Source of the DNA: Pseudomonas fluvialis
GTDB taxonomy: Bacteria > Pseudomonadota > Gammaproteobacteria > Pseudomonadales > Pseudomonadaceae
Assembly (NCBI RefSeq): GCF_002234375.1
Contig: NZ_NMQV01000014.1
Location: 124,001-188,000, forward strand
Reading direction: 5' to 3'
Length of the DNA stretch: 64,000 nt
The notes under the pieces are model-generated. The model was not told the DNA's origin, ran no database searches, and was given only the letters and a program-made list of their open reading frames with translations. Shown one piece after another: positions 62,601 to 64,000 of the stretch; the stretch's first letter is position 1; the number at the start of each line of letters is the position of its first letter. The position numbers and the translations under genes were made by a program.

Positions 62601-63764
62601 ATGCCGATCAAGATCGAAGACTACTACGCCCGCGACACCTTCCAGAAAATGAAGGCGTTTGCCGACCAGCAGGAAACCCCTTTCGTGGTCATCGACAAGC
62701 AGACCATCGCCGATTCCTATGATCAGCTGGTCAGCTGCTTCCCGTTTGCCAAGATCTATTACGCGGTCAAGGCCAATCCGGCCATCGAGATCACCGAGCT
62801 GCTGCGCGACAAGGGCAGCAACTTCGACATCGCCTCCATCTACGAGCTGGACAAGGTGATGAGCGCTGGCGTAGCTGCCGAGCGCATCAGCTATGGCAAT
62901 ACCATCAAGAAGGCCCGCGATATTCGCTACTTCTATGAGAAGGGCGTGCGCCTGTTCGCCACCGACTCGGAAGCCGACCTGCGCAACATTGCCAAGGCGG
63001 CGCCGGGGGCAAAGATTTATGTGCGTATCCTCACCGAAGGTTCCAACAGCGCCGACTGGCCGCTGTCGCGCAAGTTCGGCTGCAACCCGGACATGGCCCT
63101 GGACCTGCTGATCCTCGCCAAGCAGCTGGGCCTGGTGCCGTACGGCATCTCTTTCCACGTTGGCAGCCAGCAACGCGACATCGACGTGTGGGACGCGGCC
63201 ATCGCCAAGGTCAAGGTGATCTTCGAGCGCCTCAAGGAAGAGGACGGTATCACCCTGCAGATGATCAACATGGGTGGCGGTTTCCCGGCCAACTACATTG
63301 CCCGCACCAACAGCCTGGAGACTTACGCCGAGGAAATCATCCGCTTCCTCAAGGAAGACTTCGGCGACGAACTGCCGGAGATCATCCTTGAGCCGGGCCG
63401 CTCGCTGATTGCCAACGCCGGTATCCTGGTCAGCGAAGTGGTACTGGTGGCACGCAAGTCGCGTACCGCCGTGGAGCGTTGGGTGTACACCGACGTGGGC
63501 AAGTTCAGCGGCCTGATCGAAACCATGGACGAGTCGATCAAGTTCCCCATCTGGACCGAGAAGAAGGGCGAGATGGAAGAAGTCATCATCGCCGGGCCGA
63601 CCTGTGACAGCGCCGATATCATGTACGAGAACTACAAGTACGGCCTGCCGCTTAACCTGGCCAGCGGTGACCGCCTGTACTGGTTCTCCACCGGTGCTTA
63701 CACCACCAGCTACAGTGCGGTGGAATTCAATGGCTTCCCGCCGCTGAAGGCCTTCTATATCTAA
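62601..63764 (+). CDS. speC: Ornithine decarboxylase, eukaryotic-type (alanine racemase fold)
   Basis: This PLP enzyme makes putrescine from ornithine. The 387-residue product is the fold type III kind typical of Pseudomonas and unlike the large E. coli SpeC. The PLP lysine is Lys57 in YYAVKANP. The phosphate-binding MGGGFPANY and EPGRSL motifs are present, as is the active-site Cys region GPTCDSADIM. ATG 62601 has GGAG upstream; an in-frame start 24 bases earlier is less likely. A long structured leader precedes it. Confidence 0.93.
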   Translation: MPIKIEDYYARDTFQKMKAFADQQETPFVVIDKQTIADSYDQLVSCFPFAKIYYAVKANPAIEITELLRDKGSNFDIASIYELDKVMSAGVAAERISYGNTIKKARDIRYFYEKGVRLFATDSEADLRNIAKAAPGAKIYVRILTEGSNSADWPLSRKFGCNPDMALDLLILAKQLGLVPYGISFHVGSQQRDIDVWDAAIAKVKVIFERLKEEDGITLQMINMGGGFPANYIARTNSLETYAEEIIRFLKEDFGDELPEIILEPGRSLIANAGILVSEVVLVARKSRTAVERWVYTDVGKFSGLIETMDESIKFPIWTEKKGEMEEVIIAGPTCDSADIMYENYKYGLPLNLASGDRLYWFSTGAYTTSYSAVEFNGFPPLKAFYI

Positions 63765-63782
63765 GCCCTGTACGCTCCCCAG

Positions 63783-63809
63783 AACCCCGGCCATGCGCCG
63801 GGGTTTTGC
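63783..63809 (+). terminator. Rho-independent terminator after speC
   Basis: Stem aaccccggc / gccggggtt with loop catgc, followed by TTG. Good position, 18 bases after the speC stop. Confidence 0.8.
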
Positions 63810-63949
63810 GTTCAGCGGGCAAGGTAGCGTTTGCGCGCGCCTGGCAGTGCACCGCGAATGGCAACGGCGCTGGGGTCAGCGGGGCAAACGTGACAGCGTT
63901 GTTACAAAATAGTTCCTGTAAATTGAACGTAAGGATTGAATGAGATCAA

Positions 63950-63979
63950 ATCTTAATTAAGATGCGTCGCAATCTTAAG
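63950..63979 (+). promoter_or_regulatory. Candidate operator upstream of the last gene
   Basis: A perfect 14-base palindrome, atcttaattaagat (63950-63963), is followed by a third half-site copy atcttaag (63972-63979). They sit between an AT-rich promoter-like stretch (gttacaaaatagttcctgtaaat) and the ATG at 63994. This looks like a repressor or activator site; the regulator is unknown. Confidence 0.4.
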
Positions 63980-63993
63980 CAGGAGTGATTCTC

Positions 63994-64000
63994 ATGAGTG
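63994..64000 (+). CDS. Start of an unidentified gene (partial)
   Basis: ATGAGTG at the window edge with CAGGAGTG 8-15 bases upstream, a proper ribosome site. Only two codons are visible, so no product can be named. Confidence 0.6.

Overview
The window comes from a Pseudomonas-type gammaproteobacterial chromosome. The strongest evidence is gene order: carAB-greA, yhbY/ftsH-folP-glmM-tpiA-secG-tRNA-Leu-tRNA-fMet, then rimP-nusA-infB-rbfA-truB-rpsO-pnp is the arrangement known from Pseudomonas. The pilSR pair, a bauA/mmsA/LysR block, prfC and a SpeC-type ornithine decarboxylase fit the same genus. I cannot name the species. The codon use is GC-rich, so long antisense ORFs abound; I treat them as shadows.

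Layout. 1-19.4 kb holds housekeeping genes, mostly on the + strand: carbamoyl-phosphate synthesis, transcript cleavage (GreA), the FtsH protease, folate and cell-wall precursors, SecG, two tRNAs and a long transcription/translation/RNA-decay operon ending in pnp. The rlmE/ftsJ gene expected between yhbY and ftsH is absent. 19.4-23.7 kb carries an AmpG-like permease, an alkyltransferase-like protein, a DUF481 protein and a thiolase. 23.7-36.8 kb is an accessory island. Almost all of it reads leftward and it ends in a tyrosine integrase. It contains (a) an unstudied six-gene operon encoding a membrane protein, a Rap1a/Tai-like periplasmic protein, two proteins I cannot assign, a glycine-rich-domain-like protein with a Cys/His-rich tail and a 45-residue Pro/Gly peptide, and (b) a six-gene type I restriction-modification operon, hsdR / radical SAM / hsdM / hsdS / DUF3800 / possible nuclease-fold protein, mostly joined by ATGA overlaps. 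The radical SAM gene inside the hsd operon is the most interesting feature here.

36.8-46 kb returns to core genes: a GloC-like hydrolase, an OmpA-family lipoprotein, an acyltransferase, PilR and PilS, a PP0621-type small protein, glutamine-dependent NAD synthetase and an AlkK-like acyl-CoA ligase. 46-52.4 kb has a DUF1302/DUF1329 envelope pair and a MalT-like LuxR activator, probably connected with fatty-acid or hydrophobic-substrate use. 52.5-54.5 kb has small secreted proteins and an HD-GYP protein. 54.6-58.6 kb is a beta-alanine catabolism block (CoA-acylating semialdehyde dehydrogenase, omega-transaminase, divergent LysR regulator). It is followed by tRNA-Thr, a chemoreceptor, prfC, and speC behind a leader with a terminator-like hairpin. 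The window ends at the first codons of another gene.

Working together: the type I genes supply a complete restriction enzyme (HsdR motor/nuclease, HsdM methylase, HsdS specificity). The embedded radical SAM enzyme and the two downstream genes look like co-translated accessories of unknown role. No CRISPR array, rRNA gene, insertion sequence or prophage structural gene was seen.
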